Shown here in pieces: positions 26,684 through 36,145 of a stretch of DNA of 64,000 nt. The stretch is from Streptomyces resistomycificus (lineage in GTDB: Bacteria; Actinomycetota; Actinomycetes; Streptomycetales; Streptomycetaceae), in NCBI RefSeq assembly GCF_001514265.1, contig NZ_KQ948988.1, positions 875,395-939,394 of the forward strand. The letters run 5' to 3'. Position 1 is the first letter of the stretch; every line of letters starts with the position of its first letter. A program made the translations under genes and the position numbers. Below the pieces are notes generated by a model that saw nothing but the letters and a program-made list of their open reading frames with translations, ran no database searches and was not told the origin of the DNA.

Positions 26684-27697
26684 TCACGACGCCTTCTGGA
26701 ACACCACCCACACCTGGCCCTCGGCGAAGTTCACCGGCGCCCCCGAGCCCGTGGTGAACTCGGTGCCCTCCGTGGCCCTCGCGCGCGACCAGCGCACCTC
26801 GTGGGCCCGTCCGTCGCGCAGCACCGTCGCCTTACCCGAGCCGACCGTCTCGGTGTACGGCGTGTTGTTGCCGAGGAAATCGCGGAACGCGGACTTGCGG
26901 ACCTTCACGTACTGCACCACCACCGTGGCCGGCGCCACCCGCCTGCCGTCGGTCGTCACGGTCGGCGTCCCGTCCATCGAGACCAGCCAGCGGTCCCGGT
27001 CCGCGGACCACGTGAAGGTGAAGCGGGCGGCCGGGTAGCGCACGGTGTGCGTGGTCTGCCGCACGCCGCCCTCGGGCGCCGCGCCGAAGCGGAAGCCGGT
27101 GGTCAGCGCGGCCGCGCCCGGCGCGGGGGCCGAGAGCCGGTCAGGGCGCAGGTAGAGGTTGTGCGGGGCCGGCTTGTCGGTGCCGCGGTAGTAGGCGTCG
27201 GTGACCTCCTCGGGCGTCCGTCCGTCCAGCGGCGCCTTGTCGATCAGCGGCATCAGCTTGCCCTGGGCGCCCGAGAACGCGAGCGTCGGCCGGTCGAACT
27301 GGCGCAGCAGCTCCAGGTCCGACTCGCGGGCGCTGCGCACCGGACCGACGGCCTTCGGCAGCCTGGTCGCGTACACCGCCATCAGCCGGCTCAGCCCGCC
27401 CTCCACCTGCTCGGCGTAGACGATGTCGGCGGAGTCCAGGCCCGTCTGCGGCCGGGCCGCGAGCACGTTGTCGATCTTCACGGCGAGTACGGAACCGGCG
27501 GCCGCGCTTCTCTCGCCCGTACCGGGACTCTCGGCGGGGCGTTCGGCAGGGCTTTCGGCGGGCGTCCGCAGCTGTCCGCGCCCGTCCTCGACCGCCCCGC
27601 GCCCGCCGGTGCAGCCGGCCGCCAGCGAGGCAGTCGCGGTGACGGCCAGCAGCGCCACCGTCGTAACGGCGCGTCGTGTGCGCGCCCTGTGTCCCAT
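26684..27697 (-). CDS. DUF3048 lipoprotein
   Basis: 337-residue lipoprotein. The N-terminus has an arginine-rich n-region (MGHRARTRR), a hydrophobic run and lipobox LAAGC with Cys29, so it should be anchored on the outer face of the membrane. A ~30-residue Ser/Pro/Glu linker follows, then the DUF3048 domain (AVKIDNVLAARPQTGLDSADIVYAEQ; MAVYATRLPKAVGPVRSARE). In Bacillus a DUF3048 protein (YerB) is a lipoprotein too; the molecular role is not settled. GTG at 27712 is an alternative start. Confidence 0.85.
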   Translation of the reverse strand: MGHRARTRRAVTTVALLAVTATASLAAGCTGGRGAVEDGRGQLRTPAESPAERPAESPGTGERSAAAGSVLAVKIDNVLAARPQTGLDSADIVYAEQVEGGLSRLMAVYATRLPKAVGPVRSARESDLELLRQFDRPTLAFSGAQGKLMPLIDKAPLDGRTPEEVTDAYYRGTDKPAPHNLYLRPDRLSAPAPGAAALTTGFRFGAAPEGGVRQTTHTVRYPAARFTFTWSADRDRWLVSMDGTPTVTTDGRRVAPATVVVQYVKVRKSAFRDFLGNNTPYTETVGSGKATVLRDGRAHEVRWSRARATEGTEFTTGSGAPVNFAEGQVWVVFQKAS

Positions 27698-27889
27698 GCC
27701 CACCGTGGCCACCCGTCTCTTGGTGTCGATTGTGCGCTTATAAGTTCATTGCTGGCCATACCCGCTCGCTTCTGATTGGTCGCGTTCAATACGCCGATCG
27801 GCCCAGGTGCGGTGATTCGCGCGGGAGGTGCTCGGGTACCCGGTCGCCACCGCAGACCGGACACGCCGACGCGATCTAGGGAGTGCGTG

Positions 27890-29080
27890 ATGAAGGCAGT
27901 GACCTGGCAGGGAAAGCGGGACGTGCGGGTCGACACGGTGCCCGATCCGAGGATCCAGGAGCCGACGGACGCCGTCATCCGCGTCACCTCCACCGGGCTG
28001 TGCGGCTCCGACCTGCACCTCTACGAGGTGCTCACCCCGTTCATGACACCGGGCGACATCCTCGGTCATGAGCCGATGGGCATCGTCGAGGAGGTCGGCG
28101 CCGGGGTACCCGACCTCAAGGCGGGTGACCGGGTCGTGGTGCCGTTCCAGATCGCCTGCGGCAACTGCTGGATGTGCATGACCGGACTGCCCACCCAGTG
28201 CGAGACCACCCAGGTCACCAGCGAGGGCATGGGCGCCGCCCTGTTCGGCTACACCCGCCTGTACGGCGCCGTCCCGGGTGGCCAGGCCGAGTACCTGCGG
28301 GTCCCGCAGGCGCAGTTCGGCCCGATCAAGGTCCCCGAGGGGCCGCCGGACGACCGCTTCGTCTACCTCTCCGACGTGCTGCCCACCGCCTGGCAGGCCG
28401 TCGCCTACGCGGACGTCCCGCAGGGCGGCAGCGTCGCCGTGCTCGGCCTCGGCCCGATCGGCGACATGGCCTGCCGCATCGCCCAGCTGCGCGGCGCCGG
28501 ACGGGTCTTCGGCGTGGACCGGGTGAGCGAGCGGCTGCGCCGGGCCCGGGAGCGTGGCGTGGAGACCTACGACCTCCGGGCCTTCGACAACGAGAAGGAA
28601 CTGGTCCAGGCGATCCGCGACGAGACCGACGGACGCGGCCCGGACGCGGTGATCGACGCCGTCGGCACCGAGGCCCACGGCAGTGCCGCGGCCAAACTCG
28701 CCCAGCAGGCCTCGGCGATGCTGCCCCGGAAGATCAGCGGGCCGTTCGCGGAGCGCTTCAGCATCGACCGCCTCGCCGCCCTGCACACCGCGATCGAGCT
28801 GGTGCGCCGCGGCGGCACGATCTCGCTGTCCGGCGTGTACGGCGGCATGGCCGACCCGCTGCCGATGCTCACCATGTTCGACAAGCAGGTCCAGCTCCGG
28901 ATGGGCCAGGCCAACGTGCGCCGCTGGAGCGACGACATCGTCCCGTACCTCACGGACGAGGACCCGCTCGGCGTCGAGGACTTCGCCACCCACCGGCTGC
29001 CGCTGAGCGAGGCGCCGCACGCCTACGACATGTTCCAGAAGAAGCGGGACGGCGCCGTCAAGGTGCTGATGACGCCGTGA
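27890..29080 (+). CDS. Zinc alcohol dehydrogenase, FDH-like
   Basis: 396-residue medium-chain dehydrogenase. Catalytic zinc site: TGLCGSDLHLY and ILGHEPMG. Structural zinc loop: ACGNCWMCMTGLPTQC. Rossmann motif GLGPIGD near residue 187. The length, the TRLYGAVPGGQAEYLRVP segment and the long C-terminal half fit the glutathione-independent formaldehyde dehydrogenase-like subgroup. Because VanA-type demethylation releases formaldehyde, a detoxifying role is attractive but inferred. Start at 27890 with AGGGAG; ends at a clear terminator. Confidence 0.87.
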   Translation: MKAVTWQGKRDVRVDTVPDPRIQEPTDAVIRVTSTGLCGSDLHLYEVLTPFMTPGDILGHEPMGIVEEVGAGVPDLKAGDRVVVPFQIACGNCWMCMTGLPTQCETTQVTSEGMGAALFGYTRLYGAVPGGQAEYLRVPQAQFGPIKVPEGPPDDRFVYLSDVLPTAWQAVAYADVPQGGSVAVLGLGPIGDMACRIAQLRGAGRVFGVDRVSERLRRARERGVETYDLRAFDNEKELVQAIRDETDGRGPDAVIDAVGTEAHGSAAAKLAQQASAMLPRKISGPFAERFSIDRLAALHTAIELVRRGGTISLSGVYGGMADPLPMLTMFDKQVQLRMGQANVRRWSDDIVPYLTDEDPLGVEDFATHRLPLSEAPHAYDMFQKKRDGAVKVLMTP

Positions 29081-29084
29081 GAGA

Positions 29085-29104
29085 CGGGCCCCGAGCCCGG
29101 GGCC
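29085..29104. terminator. Bidirectional terminator
   Basis: GGGCCCCG-AGCC-CGGGGCCC hairpin, perfect 8-bp stem, between the convergent dehydrogenase and DNA ligase genes. Confidence 0.75.
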
Positions 29105-29114
29105 CTCGCACGCG

Positions 29115-30179
29115 TCAGGGGCCGAGGATCTCACCGAGGTCGTAGCGCACCGGCTCCTCCAGCTGGGCGTACGTGCAGCTCTCGGGAGTGCGGTCGGGCC
29201 GCCAGCGGCGGAAGCGGGCCGTGTGCCGAAAACGCGCCCCGTTCTCCATGTGGTCGTAGGCCACCTCGGCCACCCACTCCGGCCTGAGCGGCACCCAGGA
29301 CAGGTCCTTCTTGCCCGACCAGCGGCTGGGCGCTCCGGGCAGCCGGGCCGTCTCGTGCGCCGCCTCCTCGGCCCAGGCGGCCCACGGGTGACCGCCGGCG
29401 TCGTCCATACGCAGCGGCTCCAGCTCCTCGACGAGCTCGGCGCGCCGCTTCATGGCGAAGGCGGCGGACACGCCCACGTGCTGGAGGGCGCCCCGCTCGT
29501 CGTACAGGCCGAGCAGGAGCGAGCCGACCACCGGACCGCTCTTGTGGAAGCGGTAGCCCGCGACGACGACGTCCGCCGTCCGCTCGTGCTTGATCTTGTA
29601 CATGGCGCGTTGGTCCTGGAGATAGCGCCCGGCCAGCGGCTTGGCGATGACCCCGTCCAGGCCCGCCCCCTCGTACTGGTCGAACCACTGCCGCGCCACG
29701 TCGAGGTCGGTCGTCGCCGGCGCCACGTGGACCGGGGCCGTCACCTCCGCCAGGGCCGTGGTCAGCAGCGACCGCCGGTCGGTCAGCGGCAGGTCGAGCA
29801 GCCGCTCGTCGGCCAGCGCCAGCAGGTCGAAGGCCACGAACGACGACGGCGTCCGCTCCGCCAGCATCCGCACCCGGGAGTCCGCCGGGTGGATGCGCTC
29901 GGTCAGCGCGTCGAAGTCCAGCCTCCCCTCCCGCGCGACGACGATCTCCCCGTCCAGCACACACCGCTCGGGCAGCCGCTCCCTCAGCGCCTCCACCAGC
30001 TCGGGAAAATACCTGGTCAACGGCTTCCCGGTACGGCTGCCCAACTCGACCTCGGCCCCGTCACGGAACACGATCGCCCGGAACCCGTCCCACTTCGCCT
30101 CGTAGTGCATGTCCGGCGGAATCCTCGCCACCGACTTGGCGAGCATGGGCTTCACGGGCGGCATCACCGGCAGATCCAT
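29115..30179 (-). CDS. ligC: ATP-dependent DNA ligase, LigC type
   Basis: 354-residue stand-alone ATP-dependent ligase. The adenylation lysine is in motif I, YEAKWDGFRA (about residues 24-33). Motif IIIa is FVAFDLLAL and motif IV DGVIAKPL. The C-terminal OB-fold carries VAEVAYDHMENGARFRHTARFRRWRPD. Such enzymes seal breaks in bacterial end joining or back up base-excision repair. It is divergent from a LigD-type polymerase gene, so repair functions fused in Pseudomonas or Mycobacterium LigD are here split. GTG at 30200 would add seven residues. Confidence 0.92.
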   Translation of the reverse strand: MDLPVMPPVKPMLAKSVARIPPDMHYEAKWDGFRAIVFRDGAEVELGSRTGKPLTRYFPELVEALRERLPERCVLDGEIVVAREGRLDFDALTERIHPADSRVRMLAERTPSSFVAFDLLALADERLLDLPLTDRRSLLTTALAEVTAPVHVAPATTDLDVARQWFDQYEGAGLDGVIAKPLAGRYLQDQRAMYKIKHERTADVVVAGYRFHKSGPVVGSLLLGLYDERGALQHVGVSAAFAMKRRAELVEELEPLRMDDAGGHPWAAWAEEAAHETARLPGAPSRWSGKKDLSWVPLRPEWVAEVAYDHMENGARFRHTARFRRWRPDRTPESCTYAQLEEPVRYDLGEILGP

Positions 30180-30253
30180 GCTCCGATTCTGCGCCCCCAC
30201 GTGCGGGATCGCCCGGTATGCGAGGTGTGCGGGGTACGCCTACCGTGGCTCGC

Positions 30254-31279
30254 ATGGGCGAAGCGCTGGAACTGGAGGCGGGCGGCCGGACCGTACGGCT
30301 GTCCAGCCCGGACAAGATCTTCTTCCCGGAGCGTGGCTTCACCAAGCTGGACCTCGCCCGTTACTACCAGGCCGTCGGCCCCGGCATCCTGCGGGCCCTG
30401 CGCGACCGTCCCACCACCCTGGAGCGCTACCCGGACGGCGTCGGCGGTGAGTCCTTCTTCCAGAAGCGGGCGCCGAAGAACATGCCCGACTGGATCCCGA
30501 CCGCCCACATCACCTTCCCCAGCGGGCGCAGCGCCGACGAGATGTGCCCGACGGAGGAGGGCGCGGTGCTGTGGGCCGCCCAGTTCGGCACCCTCACCTT
30601 CCATCCGTGGCCGGTGCGCCGCGCCGACGTGGACAGTCCCGACGAACTCCGCATCGACCTCGACCCGCAGCCCGGCACCGACTACGACGACGCGGTCCGC
30701 GCCGCGCACGAACTGCGGGCGGTGCTCGAGGAGTTCGGCGGACTGCGCGGCTGGCCGAAGACGTCCGGCGGCCGGGGCCTGCACGTCTTCGTGCCGATCG
30801 AACCTCGCTGGACCTTCACCCAGGTCCGGCGCGCCGCCATCGCCGTCGGGCGGGAGATGGAACGCCGGATGCCGGACCAGGTGACCATCAAGTGGTGGAA
30901 GGAGGAGCGGGGCGAGCGCATCTTCGTCGACTACAACCAGACGGCCCGCGACCGCACGATCGCCTCGGCCTACTCGGTACGGCCGCGGCCGCACGCCCCC
31001 GTCTCCGCGCCGCTGCGCTGGGAGGAGGTGGGCCAGGCGCACCCCCGGGACTTCGACATCGCGACCATGCCGGCCCGCTTCGCCGAACTCGGCGACGTGC
31101 ATGCCGACATGGACGACCACGCCTTCTCCCTCGAAGCGCTGCTGGAGCTGGCGCGCCGGGACGAGCACGACCACGGACTCGGCGACCTGCCGTACCCGCC
31201 CGAGTATCCGAAGATGCCGGGAGAACCCAAGCGGGTACAGCCGAGCCGGGCCAGGAAGCCGGGACCTACAGCTCCTTGA
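30254..31279 (+). CDS. LigD-type polymerase/primase (NHEJ)
   Basis: 341-residue stand-alone archaeo-eukaryotic-primase-fold polymerase of the LigD PolDom family. Visible: SSPDKIFFPERGFTKLDLARYY, the catalytic pair in LRIDLDPQPGTDYDD, KTSGGRGLHVFVPI, and FVDYNQTARDRTIASAYSVRP. It fills and extends DNA ends with nucleotides during non-homologous end joining. TACCGT lies seven bases before the ATG and there is no ribosome binding site, suggesting a leaderless transcript. The 3' end overlaps the convergent secreted-protein gene by 14 bases. No Ku gene is in the window. Confidence 0.92.
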   Translation: MGEALELEAGGRTVRLSSPDKIFFPERGFTKLDLARYYQAVGPGILRALRDRPTTLERYPDGVGGESFFQKRAPKNMPDWIPTAHITFPSGRSADEMCPTEEGAVLWAAQFGTLTFHPWPVRRADVDSPDELRIDLDPQPGTDYDDAVRAAHELRAVLEEFGGLRGWPKTSGGRGLHVFVPIEPRWTFTQVRRAAIAVGREMERRMPDQVTIKWWKEERGERIFVDYNQTARDRTIASAYSVRPRPHAPVSAPLRWEEVGQAHPRDFDIATMPARFAELGDVHADMDDHAFSLEALLELARRDEHDHGLGDLPYPPEYPKMPGEPKRVQPSRARKPGPTAP

Positions 31280-33461
31280 TCCTGATGTCCCGGTACGACA
31301 CCACGTCCGTCGTGCCGTGCACCTGGAGTCCGATGTAGCCGGAGGCGAACCGCCGCCCGTCCGTGCCCGGGTCGTCCGAGCGCGGCGGGGAGAAGTCCTG
31401 GCCGCCGGTGTTGTCGAACTCGTTGATCAGCACGCCGTTGCGGTAGACCGAGTAGTGCTGGTCGACCACCCGGATCTCGTAGTCGTTCCAGGTGCCCTTC
31501 TGGGTGACGCCCGCGCCGGCGAGGCCCACCCGGTCGAAACCGTAGACCGAGCCCGTCTTGTACATGTCGCCGTCGGGCCGGTCGAGCACCTGCACCTCGT
31601 GGCCGTACTGGATGGCGACCCACTCGGGCCGCGACTCGTCGGGGTGGTCGTGGACCCACGGGAACCGGACGAACACACCGGAGTTGGCGTTGCCGGTACC
31701 CGGCGCGTCGTCTCGCCACTGGAGCTTCAGCGAGAAGTCGCCGTACTTGCGCTGCGGGTACCAGAGCATGCCCAGTCCGGCCCGGGTGGTGCCGGAGGTG
31801 ATCGATCCGTCGGCGTTCGGCGCGAACGAACCACCGCCCACCTGCTGCCACTTGGCGAAGGACGCCGCACTGCCGTCGAGGATGGTGCGGTATCCCTCGG
31901 TCTGGCCGGGCCGGCCGATACCCGACTGGCGGGCGGCCTTCCGGACGGCGTCGTACTCGCGCTGGTCGACGACTCCTTCCCTCAGCAACCTGTCCAGGAC
32001 CGTCGTCACGTGCTTGAGGAACAGGGCGTGGGAGGTCCACTCCTTCTCGTCCTCGATCAACTCGCCGATCCGGCACCGGTTGTCGGTGACCCGGTTCCGC
32101 ACACCCGAGTCGACCGTGCCCACGATCACCGTCAACCGCTCGTCCCACTCCGGGCAGTTGGGCGCCGGGACCTGGCCGGCCACCACCGTGAGACTCACCG
32201 TGCGGGCCGCCGAGGTGTTGCCCGCCTTGTCGCTCGCCCGGTACGCCACGACGTGGGCGCCGGTCCGGTCCACCACCACCGGGGCGGTGTAGGCGAGGTA
32301 GGGGCCGCCGTCGAGCGAGTACTCGATGCGGTCGACGCCGGACCCGCCCGCGTCCGTCGCGCTCACGGTCACCCGGGCGTTGCCCACATAGGCTCCGTCG
32401 GAGTTCTTCGTGCCCTCGACGCTCACGCCCGTCACCGGCGGTGTGGTGTCCTGCGGCGCCGCCGCCACGACCGTGAACTCGACGCTCTTCTCGGCGGCCG
32501 CGTTGCCCGCCTTGTCGGTGGCCCGGTAGCGCACGGTGTGCCTGCCGACCTGGTGCACCATCACGGGGGCGGTGTACGGCTGCCAGGCTCCGGCGCCCAC
32601 CGCGTACTCGACGGTGTTGACCCCGGAGCCCGTGTCGGACGCGCTGACGGTCACCGTGGCCATGTCGACGTACGTGCCGTCCGCGTTCTGTTCGCCGCTC
32701 ACCGTCGCCGAGGTGTCCGGTGGTGCAGTGTCGTCCGAGGGCCGGGCCACGACCGTGAACTCGGTGCTCTTCTCGGCGGAGGTGTTGCCGGCCTTGTCGG
32801 TGGCCCGGTAGCGCACCTTGTGGGCGCCGACCTGGTCGACGACGACCGGGGTGGTGTACGGCTGCCAGGCGCCCGTGTCACCGACCGCGTACTCGACGCG
32901 GTCGACGCCGGAGCCGCCGTCCTCGTCGGTCGCGCCGATCGACACGCTCGCCGAACCCACGTACTGACCCAGCGCGTTCTGTGTGCCGGTCACCCGCGCT
33001 GCCGTCACGGGAGCGGTGGTGTCCTCGCCGCCGCCCTCGGTCACCACGAGGATGCCCTGCATCTGGCCGTGGCCGGGGATCGTGCAGTGGTAGAAGTAGC
33101 GGCCCGGGGTGAGCGTCACCTCGGCGGTGTGGCGGCCGCCCTGGTCGTCGTTCGGGTTGGCGAGGATGTTCAGCTCGACGTCGTTGTTGAACTCGGGGTC
33201 CGACGTCACGAACGTCAACGTGTGGGGCATGCCGGTGGTGTTGCCGGTCGCCACGCTGTTCTCGAAGACGATCGTCGCCGTCCCCGCCACGGCGGTGGCC
33301 GGCGCCGCGTTGTACCTGGTGATGTCGTCGCCTGCGGTCCAGGTGAGTTCCTGGGCGGCGGCCGCATGCTCGGTCTGTGAGGCGGCGGGCGCCGCCTGCA
33401 GGCCGAGCGTCACCAGCAGGGCGGCCAACAGGGCCGTCCAGATTCTTCGTTGCCGTGTCAC
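31266..33461 (-). CDS. Secreted cupredoxin - Ig-like repeats - DUF1080 (LamG-like) protein
   Basis: 731-residue modular exoprotein. A signal peptide occupies about residues 1-28. A plastocyanin-like domain (about 35-140) has copper ligands in MPHTLTF and YFYHCTIPGHGQMQG (Cys, His, Met). Three Ig-like 'OmpL47-type' repeats of about 100 residues follow, each with AYVG/TYVD, SGVDxIEYxxDGG and KAGNTSA. A helical linker leads to a C-terminal DUF1080 3-keto-glycoside-hydrolase-like domain (GYRTILDGSAASFAKWQQVGGG; NSGVFVRFPW). It may couple copper redox chemistry to sugar binding outside the cell. The GTG start overlaps the upstream gene's stop as GTGA. Confidence 0.87.
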   Translation of the reverse strand: MTRQRRIWTALLAALLVTLGLQAAPAASQTEHAAAAQELTWTAGDDITRYNAAPATAVAGTATIVFENSVATGNTTGMPHTLTFVTSDPEFNNDVELNILANPNDDQGGRHTAEVTLTPGRYFYHCTIPGHGQMQGILVVTEGGGEDTTAPVTAARVTGTQNALGQYVGSASVSIGATDEDGGSGVDRVEYAVGDTGAWQPYTTPVVVDQVGAHKVRYRATDKAGNTSAEKSTEFTVVARPSDDTAPPDTSATVSGEQNADGTYVDMATVTVSASDTGSGVNTVEYAVGAGAWQPYTAPVMVHQVGRHTVRYRATDKAGNAAAEKSVEFTVVAAAPQDTTPPVTGVSVEGTKNSDGAYVGNARVTVSATDAGGSGVDRIEYSLDGGPYLAYTAPVVVDRTGAHVVAYRASDKAGNTSAARTVSLTVVAGQVPAPNCPEWDERLTVIVGTVDSGVRNRVTDNRCRIGELIEDEKEWTSHALFLKHVTTVLDRLLREGVVDQREYDAVRKAARQSGIGRPGQTEGYRTILDGSAASFAKWQQVGGGSFAPNADGSITSGTTRAGLGMLWYPQRKYGDFSLKLQWRDDAPGTGNANSGVFVRFPWVHDHPDESRPEWVAIQYGHEVQVLDRPDGDMYKTGSVYGFDRVGLAGAGVTQKGTWNDYEIRVVDQHYSVYRNGVLINEFDNTGGQDFSPPRSDDPGTDGRRFASGYIGLQVHGTTDVVSYRDIRIKEL

Positions 33462-35956
33462 CGCGTCCCCCTCGCCAGCTGGCCGGCGGCCGGAGTCGGC
33501 CCACCGCCCGTGTAAGTGACCCGCCACAGCGCCGACTTGGCGTCGGAGGTGAAGAAGCCCCGGCCGTAGTCGAGGACGTACAGGGCGCCGTCCGGACCGA
33601 ACTTCCAGTCCATGAGGTTCCTGATGCCGTCGTTGCCGATCGGCACGATCTTCTTCAGCGACTCCGAGTGGACCGGCAGCCCGCCGTCCCCGTGGTTCTT
33701 CGGATCGGTGATGACCGCGTTGCGCGGCTGGTCGGCGTCGTAGAAGTCGCCGACGAACCACTTGCCGTCCCAGTAGGACGGCCACCTGACCTCGCTGGTC
33801 GCCGAGGCGGTGTCGTACCGGTAGACCGGCCCGTTCATCGCGGCCTGCCCGCCACCCTTCAGCCAGGGCAGCAGGTACGTGGCCTCCTGCTGCTTGTAGG
33901 AGGGCACCCCGTCGGCGTCCCGCGGGTAGTCCGGGGCGCCGCCCTGGGGCGAGTACCAGATGTTGTTGCCGGTGACCGGCGGCAGGTTGACGAGCCCGTC
34001 GTTGTTCGGCGACTCGTTCTTCGGATGGTCGCAGTCGTACCAGCCCAGCGGCTGGGTGGGATCGGGCAGGTTGCGGTCCCGGTAGGGCTGCTTGTTGCCC
34101 ATGCAGTACGGCCAGCCCCGGTTGGACGCCTTGGTGATCACGGCGAACGTGTCGTACTTGGCGGGCCCCCAGGTCGTCGACGGGGCGCTGGCGTCCGGGC
34201 CGACCCAGCCCGCGTACAGGGCGTCGGTCTGCCGGTCGACGAAGATGCGCGCCGGGTTGCGGACGCCCATCACATAGATCTCGCCGCGGGTCTTGCCGCC
34301 GCCCTCCTCGGTCTCCCTGCCGGTGAAGAGGTTGCCGTCCGGGAGGGTGTAGGTCCCGTCGGGTTCCGGGTGGATGCGCAGGATCTTGCCGTTGAGGTTG
34401 TTGGTGTTGCCAGCGGTGCGGCGGGCGTCGGCGAAGGAGACACCCTTGTAGTGGGGCTGCGGGTTGTTGCCGGAGTAACCGCCGCTGAAGCCGCTGGAGT
34501 TGTTGTCGCCGGTGGCGATGTACAGGTTGCCCCTGGAGTCCCAGGCCATCCCGCCGCCGGAGTGGCAGCAGCTGTGCACCTGAACCGGCCACTGGAGCAG
34601 CACCTTCTCGCTGCCCACGTCCAGCCTGTTCGCCGCGAGGTCGAACGTGAAGCGGGAGACGCGCCGCTGGGCCATCCGCTTGTCGCGGTCGAGTCCCGAG
34701 TGGGGCGTGTAGTGCAGGTACACCCAGCCGTTCTGCGCGAAGCGCGGGTCGAGCTCGATGCCGAGCAAACCCTCCTCGACCTTGACCAGCTCGTCGCCGC
34801 CGCCCTTGTTGCCGAAGACCGTCAACGCGCCCGCCAGGGTGACCTTCCTGGTCTTCGGGTCGTAGACGTGGATCTCGCCCCTGCCCTTGCCGATGTCGGG
34901 GCTGTTCCAGTCGGTGACCACGGGCTGGGAGGAGTCGGCGCCACCCCGGCCGATGTAGAGGACGCGGCCGTCGGGCGCGGTGACCAGGCCGTGCGGTTCG
35001 CCGATCTGGTCGTTCTGCCCGGGCTGGTTGGGCTGAGTGAGGCGCTCCGCCTTGTAGTTGGCGTTGATCGTGGCCCGGCAGTCGGCCCGCACCAGCCGGG
35101 TGGTCCACAGCAGGGCGCCGCGCAGATGGGCGCGGAAGTCGGTCTCGTCGTACGAGGAGACCGTGCCGCCCATGCCGGTGTAGAAGGACCGCCCGCCGTC
35201 GTAGTCACGGCACCAACTGATCGGGTGATCCCAGCCGTTGGCGCTCGCGCCGGGCTGGTACGTCGACTCCCGCACCCGGGCCACGGTGTGCACTTCGCCG
35301 GAGGGGTTCTTCGCCCAGTTGAGCCAGCGGTCGGGGCGCTTCCACTGGACCGGCAGGTCCTTGGTGGCCGGGTGCTGCCGGTCGCCGACCTCGACGGTCG
35401 CCCGCTGTACGGTCGTCGGGCTGGAGGCCGCCGGGCGCGCGCCGACCAGTCCGGTGAACCAGTCCGAGTACGGTTCCGCGCGGGCCGCGTCATGAATGCC
35501 GACGAAACCGCCGCCGGCCTCCATGTAGGCCTCCAGGCCGGCCTCCTGCTCCGGGTCGAGGATGTCCCCGCCGCCGGTCAGGAACACGATCGCGTTGAAG
35601 CGGCCCAGCCTGGTCCCGTCGGTGAAGACCGAGGCGTCACCGGTCGCGGTGACCTGGTAGCGCTGGTCGGCCGGCCCGGACAGCCCGAGCTTCTCGATCG
35701 CCTCTATTCCGGCGTTGACGACCGGCGACTCCTCGCCGGCCGCCGCGGACCCGTGGAAGATCAGTACTCTCACGTTCGCGCCGCCCGGAGGCGACTTGAC
35801 GGACATCGTTGTCGATGACGGCTCCGGAGCCGGACGCGCGTTGGCGGCCGGCCCGGACAGCAGCCCGGCGGCGACGACCCCGGCGGTCACGGTGGCCGCC
35901 CAGGCCCGCCTTCTCGCGCTTCTCGTGCTTCCAGCGCTCAACCCTCGTAAGTGCAT
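33458..35956 (-). CDS. Secreted ThuA - PQQ-type sugar dehydrogenase fusion
   Basis: 832-residue secreted protein. Signal peptide at about 1-42. A ThuA-like glutamine-amidotransferase-fold domain covers about 55-285 (VRVLIFHGSAA; GGGFVGIHDAARAEPYSDWF). A six-bladed propeller of the soluble glucose/sorbosone dehydrogenase family covers about 310-825 (EPHGLVTAPDGRVLYIGRGG; EEGLLGIELDPRFAQNGWVYLHY; GGGMAWDSRGNLYIATGDN). Coupled by GTGA to the cupredoxin-DUF1080 gene. ThuA, GSDH and DUF1080 domains recur in bacterial 3-keto-sugar metabolism, so an extracellular oxidised-sugar pathway is plausible. ATG 35956 with GGAGG is the start. Confidence 0.88.
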   Translation of the reverse strand: MHLRGLSAGSTRSARRRAWAATVTAGVVAAGLLSGPAANARPAPEPSSTTMSVKSPPGGANVRVLIFHGSAAAGEESPVVNAGIEAIEKLGLSGPADQRYQVTATGDASVFTDGTRLGRFNAIVFLTGGGDILDPEQEAGLEAYMEAGGGFVGIHDAARAEPYSDWFTGLVGARPAASSPTTVQRATVEVGDRQHPATKDLPVQWKRPDRWLNWAKNPSGEVHTVARVRESTYQPGASANGWDHPISWCRDYDGGRSFYTGMGGTVSSYDETDFRAHLRGALLWTTRLVRADCRATINANYKAERLTQPNQPGQNDQIGEPHGLVTAPDGRVLYIGRGGADSSQPVVTDWNSPDIGKGRGEIHVYDPKTRKVTLAGALTVFGNKGGGDELVKVEEGLLGIELDPRFAQNGWVYLHYTPHSGLDRDKRMAQRRVSRFTFDLAANRLDVGSEKVLLQWPVQVHSCCHSGGGMAWDSRGNLYIATGDNNSSGFSGGYSGNNPQPHYKGVSFADARRTAGNTNNLNGKILRIHPEPDGTYTLPDGNLFTGRETEEGGGKTRGEIYVMGVRNPARIFVDRQTDALYAGWVGPDASAPSTTWGPAKYDTFAVITKASNRGWPYCMGNKQPYRDRNLPDPTQPLGWYDCDHPKNESPNNDGLVNLPPVTGNNIWYSPQGGAPDYPRDADGVPSYKQQEATYLLPWLKGGGQAAMNGPVYRYDTASATSEVRWPSYWDGKWFVGDFYDADQPRNAVITDPKNHGDGGLPVHSESLKKIVPIGNDGIRNLMDWKFGPDGALYVLDYGRGFFTSDAKSALWRVTYTGGGPTPAAGQLARGTR

Positions 35957-36145
35957 GGGCACCTCCTCGGTCACAGCAACGGCGCGATGGAAGCTAGACC
36001 TCTTCGCGCAACTCGCCAATACCTATGACCGAGATGGGCCGAACTTTGTCCTGAGTGTGGATAAACAGCGGAACGGCCGGTACCGTCTCACCGGTTCATC
36101 ACAGGTGCGTCTCCGCAAGTTCCATACCAGGGTGGGGAGTTCCGC

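Noticed and set aside
31266..35108. One giant open frame spanning two genes on the minus strand
   Set aside because: The frame of the cupredoxin gene stays open through the upstream gene because of GC-rich third positions. Signal peptide, GTGA overlap and domain content put the true start at 33461.
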